Program-made: the position numbers and the translations under genes
In this document: positions 33,260 through 39,398 of the stretch, in pieces
Layout: every line of letters starts with the position of its first letter
How positions within the stretch are numbered: the first letter of the stretch is position 1
Assembly (NCBI GenBank): GCA_964450435.1
Contig: CAYVCX010000023.1
Span: forward strand, 1 to 39,398
Direction: 5' to 3'
Origin: SKLM01 sp964450435
Lineage (GTDB): Bacteria > Chloroflexota > Anaerolineae > B4-G1
DNA: 39,398 nucleotides
Notes under the pieces: generated by a model
Seen by the model: only the letters and a program-made list of their open reading frames with translations
Told to the model about the DNA's origin: nothing
Database searches by the model: none

Positions 33260-34522
33260 TCAGTCCGCGTCAGAGTCCTCCTGGCCCTCGTTCAGTAGCC
33301 GCCTCTCGCCCTCCAGCTCGCGCATCTCTGTCACGTCTTGCACCACCTCCAGCGTGCCGCGGTAATCCCCCCGCCCATCGCGCACCGCGAAGTAGCGGAT
33401 GTGGATGAACCGCCCTCTCATCTGGATCCAGAACTCGGCCACGTCCCTCCGGCCCGCCCGGAAGGAATCGAGGATCGCCTCCACCCGGTCGACGCTGTCC
33501 GGCGGATGGCAGTTCTGCACCGTCCGCCCGATGACCGCGGGCGAGCGTGGGAAGATGCGGTCCCCCATCTGGGTGAAGTAGCGCACTCTGTCCTCGTCGT
33601 CCACGAAGCTGATCTCGATCGGCAGGTGGTTCAGGATCAGATTGACCATCTCCGGACTGAGGGTGCCCGTGTCCAGGTGCAGCAACCCCCCGACGGCCCC
33701 TGCTTCCTCCTCGTGTCTCAGTGGCGAGACTGCCTCCAGGGCCACCTCCTTGGGAGGCCATTCACTGCCAGGCGTCACGTAAGCGTATCCGATCTCACTC
33801 CCCTGCACCCGAACCTGCCACCACTCGTCGCCGCTCAGCTTCTCCAGACTGGTTGGATAGAGGATGTTCTCCTCTTTGTAGAACATCTCGCGGATGGCAG
33901 TGGCCAGCGGATCGAAGACCCCATCGATCCGTTCGGCGAAGGCCCCGGGATCGTCACCGGGCCCTTCCTTCAACACGGTCTCCAGCTCCTTCCAACCCTC
34001 ACGGATTTCATCGTGGATGCCCCACATCACTTTGGACGGCCCCTCGAACCCGTGCTTCTCCAGGTACGGAAAGAGTACGTTCTCCTTGCGCAGATAATGT
34101 CTCTCGTATGTCTGCAGGTCGTCCAGCAGCTCCCTCGCTGCCGCCAGCTTCTCCGCGTCTGGCTCGGCCTTGAGCGCCTCCAGGGCAGACTCCAGCTCGT
34201 CCAGCACCCTCCCTGCCGCTGCGTTCTCCGCCAGGAAGGTGTACACCGGATGCCCCGGCACCGAGTCCGGGCTCTCCTGTGCCTCGAGCGATTGGCGGAA
34301 CACCGCCACGTGGACGTCGCACAGGCGCTGGATCTCCGTCGCCGGCATGCCTTCGTCGATCAACTCCTGCTCGATGGCCGCGATCTCGGTGGCTCCCACG
34401 TTCTCCAGCAGGGCCGCGAACTCGTCCTTCACCTCGTCCACGGTCCTCCCTTCGTGTAGCTCGCGAATGACCGCCTTGAGCCGCTGCTTCCGCTCCGTCT
34501 GATTCTTCATGCCCTCGCTCAT
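33260..34522 (-). CDS. DUF438 - hemerythrin (HHE) - PAS domain protein
   Basis: Three domains are visible. Residues 10-80 form DUF438 (LKAVIRELHEGRTVDEVKDEF, then IQRLCDVHVAVF). Residues of about 88-225 form a hemerythrin-like four-helix bundle with candidate di-iron ligands H91, H142, E147, H170 and E218. Residues of about 300-410 form a PAS domain (LPIEISFVDDEDRVRYFTQ, IGRTVQNCHPP, and a closing GTLEVVQDVTEMR). There is no output kinase or DNA-binding domain. Family members occur in anaerobes beside hybrid-cluster and flavodiiron genes, and O2 or NO sensing or handling is the usual inference. ATG 34522 is preceded by AGGAGGAG. Confidence 0.93.
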   Translation of the reverse strand: MSEGMKNQTERKQRLKAVIRELHEGRTVDEVKDEFAALLENVGATEIAAIEQELIDEGMPATEIQRLCDVHVAVFRQSLEAQESPDSVPGHPVYTFLAENAAAGRVLDELESALEALKAEPDAEKLAAARELLDDLQTYERHYLRKENVLFPYLEKHGFEGPSKVMWGIHDEIREGWKELETVLKEGPGDDPGAFAERIDGVFDPLATAIREMFYKEENILYPTSLEKLSGDEWWQVRVQGSEIGYAYVTPGSEWPPKEVALEAVSPLRHEEEAGAVGGLLHLDTGTLSPEMVNLILNHLPIEISFVDDEDRVRYFTQMGDRIFPRSPAVIGRTVQNCHPPDSVDRVEAILDSFRAGRRDVAEFWIQMRGRFIHIRYFAVRDGRGDYRGTLEVVQDVTEMRELEGERRLLNEGQEDSDAD

Positions 34523-34616
34523 GTCTCCTCCTGGTGCAGATTACCTGCTTCATGCCTGTTTTCTTCGTCACTGCAACGAGACCCGCGCACCGCCAGGTCG
34601 CCCCGCCTCTACACCC

Positions 34617-35438
34617 CTACGCGCCGGCTCGCGCCGCAACAACCAGGTTCGGACTGCCGGTCCGGTCGAAAGCGGACCCCTCCATATCCCCGTACAGCCG
34701 GAGTTCGCCGAAGCCAGCTCCTTGCAGCGTCGGGACCAATTGGTCTTCGCGTAGCGGCCAAAGCCGCGTGGAGTTCACCTCCTGCCTCCAGTCTGCCGCG
34801 CCGTCGCGCCGCAGCCGCACCATGTGGAACGTCAGCAGCCCATCGGGATCGAAGTCGTAGAAGCGCACGAACACCCACTCCGTTCCCCCCTCTCGATGCC
34901 CCTGAGGCCCCATCCAGCGCTCGCGTTGCGCCAATACGGCGTCGAAGTTCCGGTTCTGGATCAGGAGCAGTCCCTCCGGACGCAGGCAGTCGGCGAAGTC
35001 GTGGAGCGTCGCTGCCAGCTCGGCGGCCGTCAGCACGTGGGGCAGGGAGTTGCCGAGACACAGCACGGCGTCGAACCCTGCGCCGCCCGACTCCTCCCTC
35101 TGTCCCACGTCGCCAGCAGCCCCCAGCGTCTCCGCCAGCTCGCCGAACCCCGCCACCTCGAACCGGACCTCTCCTGAAGGGCCCGCTGTCGGGGGTCGCG
35201 CAATCTCCGTCGCGTTCGCGCGGGCCCGCTCGATCATAGCCTCGCTTGCGTCGGTCCCCACCACCCGGTACCCTTGCCTCGCCAGCGCTATGGCGTGCTT
35301 GCCGGTACCGCAGGCGGTATCCAGCACCCGCCCGGCCTCCGCCGCCCGAAGCTGCTGCTCGATGAAGGGCATCTCGACTCCGAGCCGGGCGTCCCAGTCC
35401 ACGAAACGGTCGTAGTCGACGCTGAAGCTGTCGTACAC
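34617..35438 (-). CDS. Class I SAM-dependent methyltransferase
   Basis: The Rossmann-type SAM site is clear: VLDTACGTGKHAIALARQG (motif I), VVGTDASEAMIERAR (motif II acid), FDAVLCLGNSLPHV (motif IV) and LRPEGLLLIQNRNFD (post-motif). The C-terminal half (about 160-270) is a beta-rich cap seen in small-molecule methyltransferases. The substrate cannot be assigned. The start is GTG 35438, with GAGGAGG about 5 bases upstream (273 residues). It lies 39 bases downstream of the MoaD-like gene and 94 bases upstream of the DUF438 gene. Confidence 0.9.
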   Translation of the reverse strand: MYDSFSVDYDRFVDWDARLGVEMPFIEQQLRAAEAGRVLDTACGTGKHAIALARQGYRVVGTDASEAMIERARANATEIARPPTAGPSGEVRFEVAGFGELAETLGAAGDVGQREESGGAGFDAVLCLGNSLPHVLTAAELAATLHDFADCLRPEGLLLIQNRNFDAVLAQRERWMGPQGHREGGTEWVFVRFYDFDPDGLLTFHMVRLRRDGAADWRQEVNSTRLWPLREDQLVPTLQGAGFGELRLYGDMEGSAFDRTGSPNLVVAARAGA

Positions 35439-35477
35439 TCTGCCTCCTCACCTGCCACCCTGGCTGCCGTGCCCTCG

Positions 35478-35783
35478 CTACACCACCAACAGCGCCATGT
35501 CCCGCGCGAAAAGCCCCAGTCGGTCGCCGTCGCCGATCGGAGTGTCCAGCCCACCGCCATCGGTCTCTCGATATTCGAGCCAGGGTGCCATCGAGTTGCG
35601 GCTCGAAACCAGCGCCCCATTCAGAAACACGTGATACAGGTCCTCCGGCGGAATCCCGATTTTCTCCAACACACTTCGCAGCGTCTCGTCCGGGCCGGGC
35701 AACAGCCGCACCACACTCTCGCCGTCAGCCCGCGTCTCGGCCGCGTAGCGGCGCAGCTCCCCGTACACGTGCAGCTCTACCAT
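35478..35783 (-). CDS. MoaD/ThiS-like beta-grasp protein without the GG tail
   Basis: This 101-residue beta-grasp (ubiquitin-like) protein resembles MoaD/ThiS sulfur carriers: VELHVYGELRRYA opens, GPDETLRSVLEKIGIPPEDLYHVFLNGALV continues, and IGDGDRLGLFARDMALLVV closes. True sulfur carriers end in Gly-Gly, which is adenylated; this one ends in LLVV. It therefore cannot be a classical thiocarboxylate donor unless it is processed. It may be a binding or regulatory relative. It lies between the flavodiiron gene (46-base gap) and the methyltransferase gene. Confidence 0.8.
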   Translation of the reverse strand: MVELHVYGELRRYAAETRADGESVVRLLPGPDETLRSVLEKIGIPPEDLYHVFLNGALVSSRNSMAPWLEYRETDGGGLDTPIGDGDRLGLFARDMALLVV

Positions 35784-35829
35784 TGTCCGGGCCCTCTCCC
35801 CGTTGCCCCGTCTTCGCGCCGCAAGCGGC

Positions 35830-37011
35830 TCAGCCCGCGAGGCCGTGTTCTTCGTGTAGCTGCGCCACGCTCTCCGCCAGCGCGTCGAGCGCCGCGAACT
35901 CCTCAGCGCCCGGAAAACCCTTGCACAGCACCGGAGCGAGAAGCTCCACCTTCAGGGAAGGGAGCAGCTCAGCCGTCTGTTCCACCACGCGCGTGCTCCA
36001 GCCGTAGGAACCGATCACCGAGGCAAACCGCGCCTTCGGCCGCAGAATGTTCGCCAGGTGGGTCGCGTGGAAAACCAGGGGGTGCGGGCTCACGTGCACC
36101 GTCGGCGTGCCGATGATGATCGTCGCCGCGTCCACCAGGGCCATCGCCAGTTTGCCGATATCCGTAACCGCCAGGTTGAACTGGTGCACCCTCACGCCGT
36201 GCTCGGCCAGCGCGCTCACCAGGTATTCCACCATTTTCTCTGTGCTCCCGTGCATCGACGCGTACGGCAGCACCACCTCGTTCTTCGGCTCGTCGGAGAC
36301 CCAGTCGCGGTAGGCGGCGATGATGAATTTGGGTTGATCGTACATGGGCCCGTGGCTCGGTGCGATCAGCTCGATCTCCCGCTCCTCCACCTTGTCCAGG
36401 TTACGCTGGATAACCTGGCGGAAGGGCATCATGATCTCAGCGTAGTACCGCTTCGCTGCCTCGTATACGCGCCACTCCTCCGTGACGAACAGGTCCGTCG
36501 TCGCCAGGTGCGAGCCAAAGAAGTCACACGTGAACAGGATGCGCTCCTCTTCCAGATAGCTTGACATGGTCTCGGGCCAGTGAACCCACGGCGTGTGGAT
36601 GAACTCCAGTGTGCGATCTCCCAGGGACAGCCTTTCGCCGTCCTCTACTGTGACGAATCGCCCCTCCGCGATGCCCAGGTGATCCATCAGCATGCCCTTC
36701 CCCTTGGGCGTCGACACGACCTGGGCCGTCTCGTACCTCTCCAGCACATGCGGGATCGACCCGGAGTGGTCCTGCTCGGCGTGGTGCGCCACCACGTAGT
36801 CGATGTGGGGCACGTCGTCGAGCTGAAACATCAGGACGTCCGTCATCCTCGGATCCACCGTGTCCAGCAGCGCCGTCTTCTCGCTGCCCTCGACCAGGTA
36901 CGCGTTGTAGCTCGTGCCGTCGGGCAGCGGGATCAGCGCATCGAACAGCCGCCGATCCCAATCAACCGCCCCCATCCAATGAATGCCGTCTTGGATCTGT
37001 CGCGCTTTCAT
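35830..37011 (-). CDS. Flavodiiron protein (FprA-type A flavoprotein)
   Basis: This enzyme reduces O2 to water and/or NO to N2O in anaerobes. The metallo-beta-lactamase domain has the di-iron ligands H77-x-E79-x-D81-H82, H144 in WVHWPETM, D163 (TCDFFGSH) and H220 (APSHGP). No ligand is lost. The flavodoxin domain starts near 248 with YASMHGSTEKM (the FMN phosphate loop) and has SYGWSTRVVEQ. There is no C-terminal rubredoxin or flavin-reductase extension (393 residues), so an external donor is needed; the ferredoxin gene 24 bases upstream is the obvious candidate. O2 versus NO preference cannot be told. Confidence 0.95.
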   Translation of the reverse strand: MKARQIQDGIHWMGAVDWDRRLFDALIPLPDGTSYNAYLVEGSEKTALLDTVDPRMTDVLMFQLDDVPHIDYVVAHHAEQDHSGSIPHVLERYETAQVVSTPKGKGMLMDHLGIAEGRFVTVEDGERLSLGDRTLEFIHTPWVHWPETMSSYLEEERILFTCDFFGSHLATTDLFVTEEWRVYEAAKRYYAEIMMPFRQVIQRNLDKVEEREIELIAPSHGPMYDQPKFIIAAYRDWVSDEPKNEVVLPYASMHGSTEKMVEYLVSALAEHGVRVHQFNLAVTDIGKLAMALVDAATIIIGTPTVHVSPHPLVFHATHLANILRPKARFASVIGSYGWSTRVVEQTAELLPSLKVELLAPVLCKGFPGAEEFAALDALAESVAQLHEEHGLAG

Positions 37012-37035
37012 CGTCCCTCCCTGGGGATATCCCCC

Positions 37036-37410
37036 TTACCCGTGAATGAGCTGCGGCAGGCAGCGTGTGCACACCCATAGGCTCTCGCCGCCCGTGCGGC
37101 AGGGCAGCAGCACGCGGCTGTCCTCGCCCGCGCTGCACACGTGGCACGTCTGTTCGAGGTACGTCCCGGCGCGCTCTTCCATCTTCTCCTCGGCGGCTGC
37201 CTCGTCGAAGGCCGGGGCCTCGCGTACCTCGATCGTGAGTGCGCCCGTGGGGCAGACGCCGATGCAGAAACCGGCGCCGTCGCACAGTTCCTCTCGCACC
37301 ACCCGCGCCTTCCCGTCCACCATCTCTATGGCGCCCTCAGCGCACGGTGCCACGCAGGCGCCGCAGCCGTTGCACAGCTTGTCGTCGATGCGCACGATCT
37401 GTCGTTCCAT
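37036..37410 (-). CDS. Ferredoxin with Cys-rich C-terminal tail
   Basis: The N-terminal half is a bacterial-type ferredoxin. The first cluster motif is C13, C16, C19, C23 (CNGCGACVAPC). The second has C43, C49 and C53, but Ala46 stands where the second Cys should be (CDGAGFCIGVC), a variant I recall from related anaerobe ferredoxins that may host a 3Fe-4S or no cluster. A linker rich in Glu and Ala follows. The C-terminus has five further Cys (C89, C92, C104, C114, C117) arranged as two CxxC pairs, like a zinc ribbon or rubredoxin-like site. It is probably an electron donor to the flavodiiron protein, 24 bases downstream. Confidence 0.88.
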   Translation of the reverse strand: MERQIVRIDDKLCNGCGACVAPCAEGAIEMVDGKARVVREELCDGAGFCIGVCPTGALTIEVREAPAFDEAAAEEKMEERAGTYLEQTCHVCSAGEDSRVLLPCRTGGESLWVCTRCLPQLIHG

Positions 37411-37424
37411 TCTCTCGCTGCCCG

Positions 37425-37667
37425 CTAGATTGCGTCTACCCGCGTCACCTCGGGCACCTGCTTCTGCAGGGCCCGCTCGATCCCCATCTTCAGCGTCATC
37501 GTCGACATGGGGCAGCCCCGACAGGCTCCCGTCAGCCGCAGCGAGACGACCCCTTCATCCGTCACGTCCACCAGCTCCACGTCCCCGCCGTCCGCTCGCA
37601 GCGCGGGTCGCACGGTGTCCAGGCTCGATTCCACTTTCTCTCTCAGTGTGGGTTCCTTCTCGTTCAT
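37425..37667 (-). CDS. NifU C-terminal-like (Nfu) Fe-S scaffold protein
   Basis: This is an 80-residue single-domain Nfu protein that carries a 4Fe-4S cluster for delivery to apo-proteins. The core reads VRPALRADGGDVELVDV, and the cluster motif is C49-x2-C52 (GACRGCPMSTMTLKMGIE). It lies 14 bases upstream of the second ferredoxin gene and would supply Fe-S clusters for the neighbouring ferredoxins. ATG 37667 follows AAAGGAAA. Confidence 0.93.
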   Translation of the reverse strand: MNEKEPTLREKVESSLDTVRPALRADGGDVELVDVTDEGVVSLRLTGACRGCPMSTMTLKMGIERALQKQVPEVTRVDAI

Positions 37668-37881
37668 GATTTCCTTTCTGTGATCCTTCTGCTGTTCTCG
37701 GCAGAGTGAGGCCTCTCTCTGGGACCACCAGATCCCCCGGCGAAGCCTCGTCTGCCGGGCATCCCATTTTTCTTGCGCTCGCGAGGGAGGCCTTGACCGG
37801 CTGCGGGCCTGTCCTGTCCCCCTCTGCGGCGCGGCGCAAGTGTCTCAGCGTCTCTTCGCGAAGCACCTTTCCGGCCCTCAC
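37555..37881 (-). CDS. Possible ORF in the ferredoxin-nfu gap
   Basis: The 210 bases between the first ferredoxin and nfu (37668-37877) contain one long open frame. GTG 37881 overlaps the ferredoxin stop as GTGA, a typical coupled start, and the product begins MRAGKVLREETLRHLRR. The frame runs on into nfu and ends at 37555, where it looks like out-of-frame sequence. The first 70 residues could be a real small gene whose end was changed, or the whole frame could be chance in a high-GC region. No family is recognised. Confidence 0.22.
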   Translation of the reverse strand: MRAGKVLREETLRHLRRAAEGDRTGPQPVKASLASARKMGCPADEASPGDLVVPERGLTLPRTAEGSQKGNHEREGTHTERESGIEPGHRATRAASGRRGRGAGGRDG

Positions 37882-38099
37882 GTTCCGTCGGTGCCCCACA
37901 CGATCACGTAGGGGCAGCGGATGGCACCTCGTGGGCACACCACCTCGCAGTCCGTGCAGTACGTGCAATCCGCCGCTCGGACGATGACCGGTCCAGCCGG
38001 CCTCATCTCCACGGCGCCCACCGGGCAGACCTCGGCGCAGCGCCCGCAGTTGTCGCACCTCTCCCGGTCGATTGTAGGTACAGCCCACCCTATCGTCAT
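37878..38099 (-). CDS. 2[4Fe-4S] ferredoxin
   Basis: This 73-residue ferredoxin has two complete motifs: C15, C18, C21, C25 (CDNCGRCAEVC) and C45, C48, C51, C55 (CTYCTDCEVVC). Each is followed by Pro, as expected for low-potential electron carriers. One extra Cys is at 62. It is the first gene of the minus-strand redox cluster, with AAAGGTGG upstream of ATG 38099 and a promoter plus palindromic operator immediately before it. Confidence 0.93.
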   Translation of the reverse strand: MTIGWAVPTIDRERCDNCGRCAEVCPVGAVEMRPAGPVIVRAADCTYCTDCEVVCPRGAIRCPYVIVWGTDGT

Positions 38100-38121
38100 A
38101 TACTAGCCACCTTTCTGACAT

Positions 38122-38150
38122 ATTATAGCAGAAAAGCGGCTAGTTGTCTG
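38122..38150 (-). promoter_or_regulatory. Activator-type promoter of the ferredoxin / flavodiiron cluster
   Basis: On the minus strand a perfect TATAAT (38127-38122) is preceded, 17 bases upstream, by CAGACA (38150-38145), a poor -35. Expected transcription start is near 38115, only about 16 bases before the ferredoxin ATG. The weak -35 and the adjoining palindrome suggest dependence on an activator. Confidence 0.65.
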
Positions 38151-38164
38151 TGACAAAAGTCACC
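38149..38164. promoter_or_regulatory. CRP/FNR-family operator
   Basis: TGTGA-CAAAAG-TCACC matches the CRP-type consensus TGTGA-N6-TCACA at nine of ten positions. It can also be read as GTGAC-N4-GTCAC, close to HcpR-type sites. Its centre (38156.5) lies at about -41.5 from the expected start. A further half-site gives a second symmetry, TGTGACA 38149-38155 / TGTCACA 38167-38173. The regulator itself is not in the window. Confidence 0.6.
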
Positions 38165-38168
38165 CCTG

Positions 38169-39047
38169 TCACAGCGCTGCGCCCAGTGTGATGAGCGTCA
38201 TCGACGCCAGCATATGGAGCGACGTGGCTCTGAAGAGCGTGTAGTTCAAATCGGCCGAGGGGCGCTGCACGGCCCACGGCGACAGCACGACCATCGCGGC
38301 GCAGGAGGAGCCAATCAGGCCCAGGCTGTATCGGCTGACGCCCAGACAGTACCCGGCGCCCACCAGCGCGGCCCCCTGCAGCGCGTTGCAGACCGCAACG
38401 AACCGGCGGGCCGAGTCGAAGCCGTACGCGTTGGGCCACGTAGGCACCTCGCCGCGCCGGTAGTCCTCAGCATACCCCATCGCCAGCGTCACGACGTGCG
38501 ATGGGATCCACAGCAGCACCGAGAGGGCCAGAAGCACCCCCAGGCCGTCTATCCGGCCGGCTCCCAGCGTCCGTCCCGCCAGGATCGGCATCCCCCCTGC
38601 GACGCCCCCGAGCAGGATCGACCCCGGAGAGCGCCGCTTGAGCCACGCGGTGTAAACCAGGAGGTCCATCAGTGCCCCGATAGTGACCACCACGCCGAAC
38701 GGCCGTCCCAACCTGGCCGCCGTCGCCAGGCCGACGGCGGCCAAACTGCCGCCCAGCAGCGCGGTCTGCCGCACCGAGACCAGCCCTCGCGGGAGCGGCC
38801 GGTGGGCCGCGCGCGCCATCCGCGCGTCGATGTCACGGTCGAGGACCATATTCAGCGCCGTGCTTCCTCCGATGGCGGCGAACAGACTCACCGCCATCAC
38901 CACGGCCTCTGTGAGCACGCTGCTCCGGGGCCGGACGTTCCACGGCCGCGCGCTCACGTAGCCGGCCACCCCCGTAGCCAGCAGAAGTATCGTCTGCCGC
39001 GTCTTGATCAACGCCGGGTAGCTACCCAGCTTGGCCGCCGGGCTCAT
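38169..39047 (-). CDS. ctaB: Heme o synthase (protoheme IX farnesyltransferase), UbiA family
   Basis: The enzyme attaches farnesyl to heme b to make heme o for heme-copper oxidases; it is a multi-helix membrane protein. The prenyl-diphosphate motif N66-x3-D70-x3-D74 (NMVLDRDIDARMARAAHRPLP) and the second motif YTAWLKRRSPGSILLGGVAGGMPILAG match CtaB closely. SHVVTLAMGYAEDYRRGEVP is the CtaB-type PHxxxL...DY loop. ATG 39047 (292 residues) is chosen because the region before it (frame to 39350) is not protein-like and GGAG lies upstream. No ctaA or oxidase subunit gene is adjacent. The stop overlaps the CRP-type palindromic region. Confidence 0.93.
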   Translation of the reverse strand: MSPAAKLGSYPALIKTRQTILLLATGVAGYVSARPWNVRPRSSVLTEAVVMAVSLFAAIGGSTALNMVLDRDIDARMARAAHRPLPRGLVSVRQTALLGGSLAAVGLATAARLGRPFGVVVTIGALMDLLVYTAWLKRRSPGSILLGGVAGGMPILAGRTLGAGRIDGLGVLLALSVLLWIPSHVVTLAMGYAEDYRRGEVPTWPNAYGFDSARRFVAVCNALQGAALVGAGYCLGVSRYSLGLIGSSCAAMVVLSPWAVQRPSADLNYTLFRATSLHMLASMTLITLGAAL

Positions 39048-39276
39048 CTCCCGCTCCACCGCGTGAATCCTGACCTTTCCGCTGCCTGGGGCATCGCGTT
39101 CGCTCCCCTTACACAACCTTTCCTGTCTCTTCCGTAGACATGCCAGCCCTCTCGAAGCGGCGCGTTTGTGCGGGACCGCGGCTGCGCCTCTTCTCTTCGC
39201 ACGCTCACCGTGCGTGGCCGCGCCCAACTCCAGAGCCGGGGCCCTGGCCGCGGGCCTGCCTCCCCGATCCGCCCCA

Positions 39277-39304
39277 ATCGTAGCACATTTCCAGACATCC
39301 TCAA
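39277..39304 (-). promoter_or_regulatory. Candidate promoter for ctaB
   Basis: On the minus strand TTGAGG (39304-39299), a 16-base spacer and TACGAT (39282-39277). It would give a leader of about 220 nt before ATG 39047. Both hexamers are imperfect. Confidence 0.4.
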
Positions 39305-39371
39305 AACACTGAGCCTGTCGCCATGCCCCATACCCATCCTGCCGCTCCACTCCACGCCCCGGCAGCTCCGA

Positions 39372-39388
39372 GCGGGTCTGTGACCCGC
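39372..39388. repeat. Perfect 7-bp inverted repeat with 3-base loop
   Basis: GCGGGTC (39372-39378), TGT, GACCCGC (39382-39388). A stable hairpin at the window edge, without a T-tract on either side. It may belong to a gene beyond the window or be a terminator or processing element. Confidence 0.4.
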
Positions 39389-39398
39389 GTGCCCAGCA

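Larger units (their letters stand above)
39048..39398 (-). other. Upstream region of ctaB, no gene seen
   Basis: I see no coding sequence in these 351 bases. They hold a moderate minus-strand promoter candidate (39277-39304) and a perfect hairpin near the window edge (39372-39388). The open frame continuing upstream of the ctaB ATG is Arg/Gly/Ala-rich and lacks any family motif. Confidence 0.5.

Overview
The window looks like a high-GC chromosomal segment from a Chloroflexota-type bacterium, probably Anaerolineae-like or a relative. This is inferred from protein style, not from a marker search. Pointers are an alaS / baseplate-J-like membrane protein / ruvX / mltG string, an exported protein built from the FPET...FGYP...VQYFQRAR repeats seen in that phylum, a dnaG-rpoD pair whose sigma factor has an extra segment in region 3, a short EF-Ts, and an S2 protein with an acidic tail. 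I saw no rRNA, tRNA, CRISPR array, insertion sequence or phage module.

Left part (1-9830, plus strand): a near-consensus promoter drives alaS, then a membrane-anchored baseplate-J-like protein, ruvX, a possible 58-residue ORF, mltG and a lipoprotein periplasmic binding protein. Next come an aldo/keto reductase broken by a frameshift and a DUF3524 glycosyltransferase of the tRNA-queuosine mannosyltransferase (QTMAN/GTDC1) family. A convergent exported four-repeat protein lies at 9911-11494 (minus).

Middle (11750-19060, plus strand): dnaG-rpoD, a patatin-like lipase, a stand-alone murE with an atypical diamino-acid motif, and an alpha/beta hydrolase that ends at a terminator facing rho.

19100-26620 (minus strand): one long co-directional run, rpsB-tsf-pyrH-frr-uppS-cdsA, followed by a CBS-pair protein, class 1 fructose-1,6-bisphosphatase and rho. 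A promoter and a leader hairpin precede rpsB. Upstream is an OmpR-type regulator with a degenerate receiver and its own very good promoter.

27300-32430 (plus strand): a flavin-reductase-like protein behind a near-consensus promoter, then a hydantoinase/oxoprolinase pair (hyuA-hyuB).

32467-38164 (minus strand): the most interesting block. Eight co-directional genes encode a 2[4Fe-4S] ferredoxin, an Nfu scaffold, a ferredoxin with a Cys-rich tail, a flavodiiron protein, a MoaD/ThiS-like beta-grasp protein without the GG tail, a SAM methyltransferase, a DUF438-hemerythrin-PAS protein and a DUF166 protein. A CRP/FNR-family palindrome sits at about -41.5 of a promoter with a perfect -10 and a poor -35, the geometry of a class II activated promoter. 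This looks like an O2/NO-responsive redox operon built from poorly characterised parts. A heme o synthase gene (38169-39047, minus) lies just upstream. It suggests that a heme-copper oxidase may exist elsewhere in the genome, so the organism may switch between low-oxygen respiration and anaerobic life.
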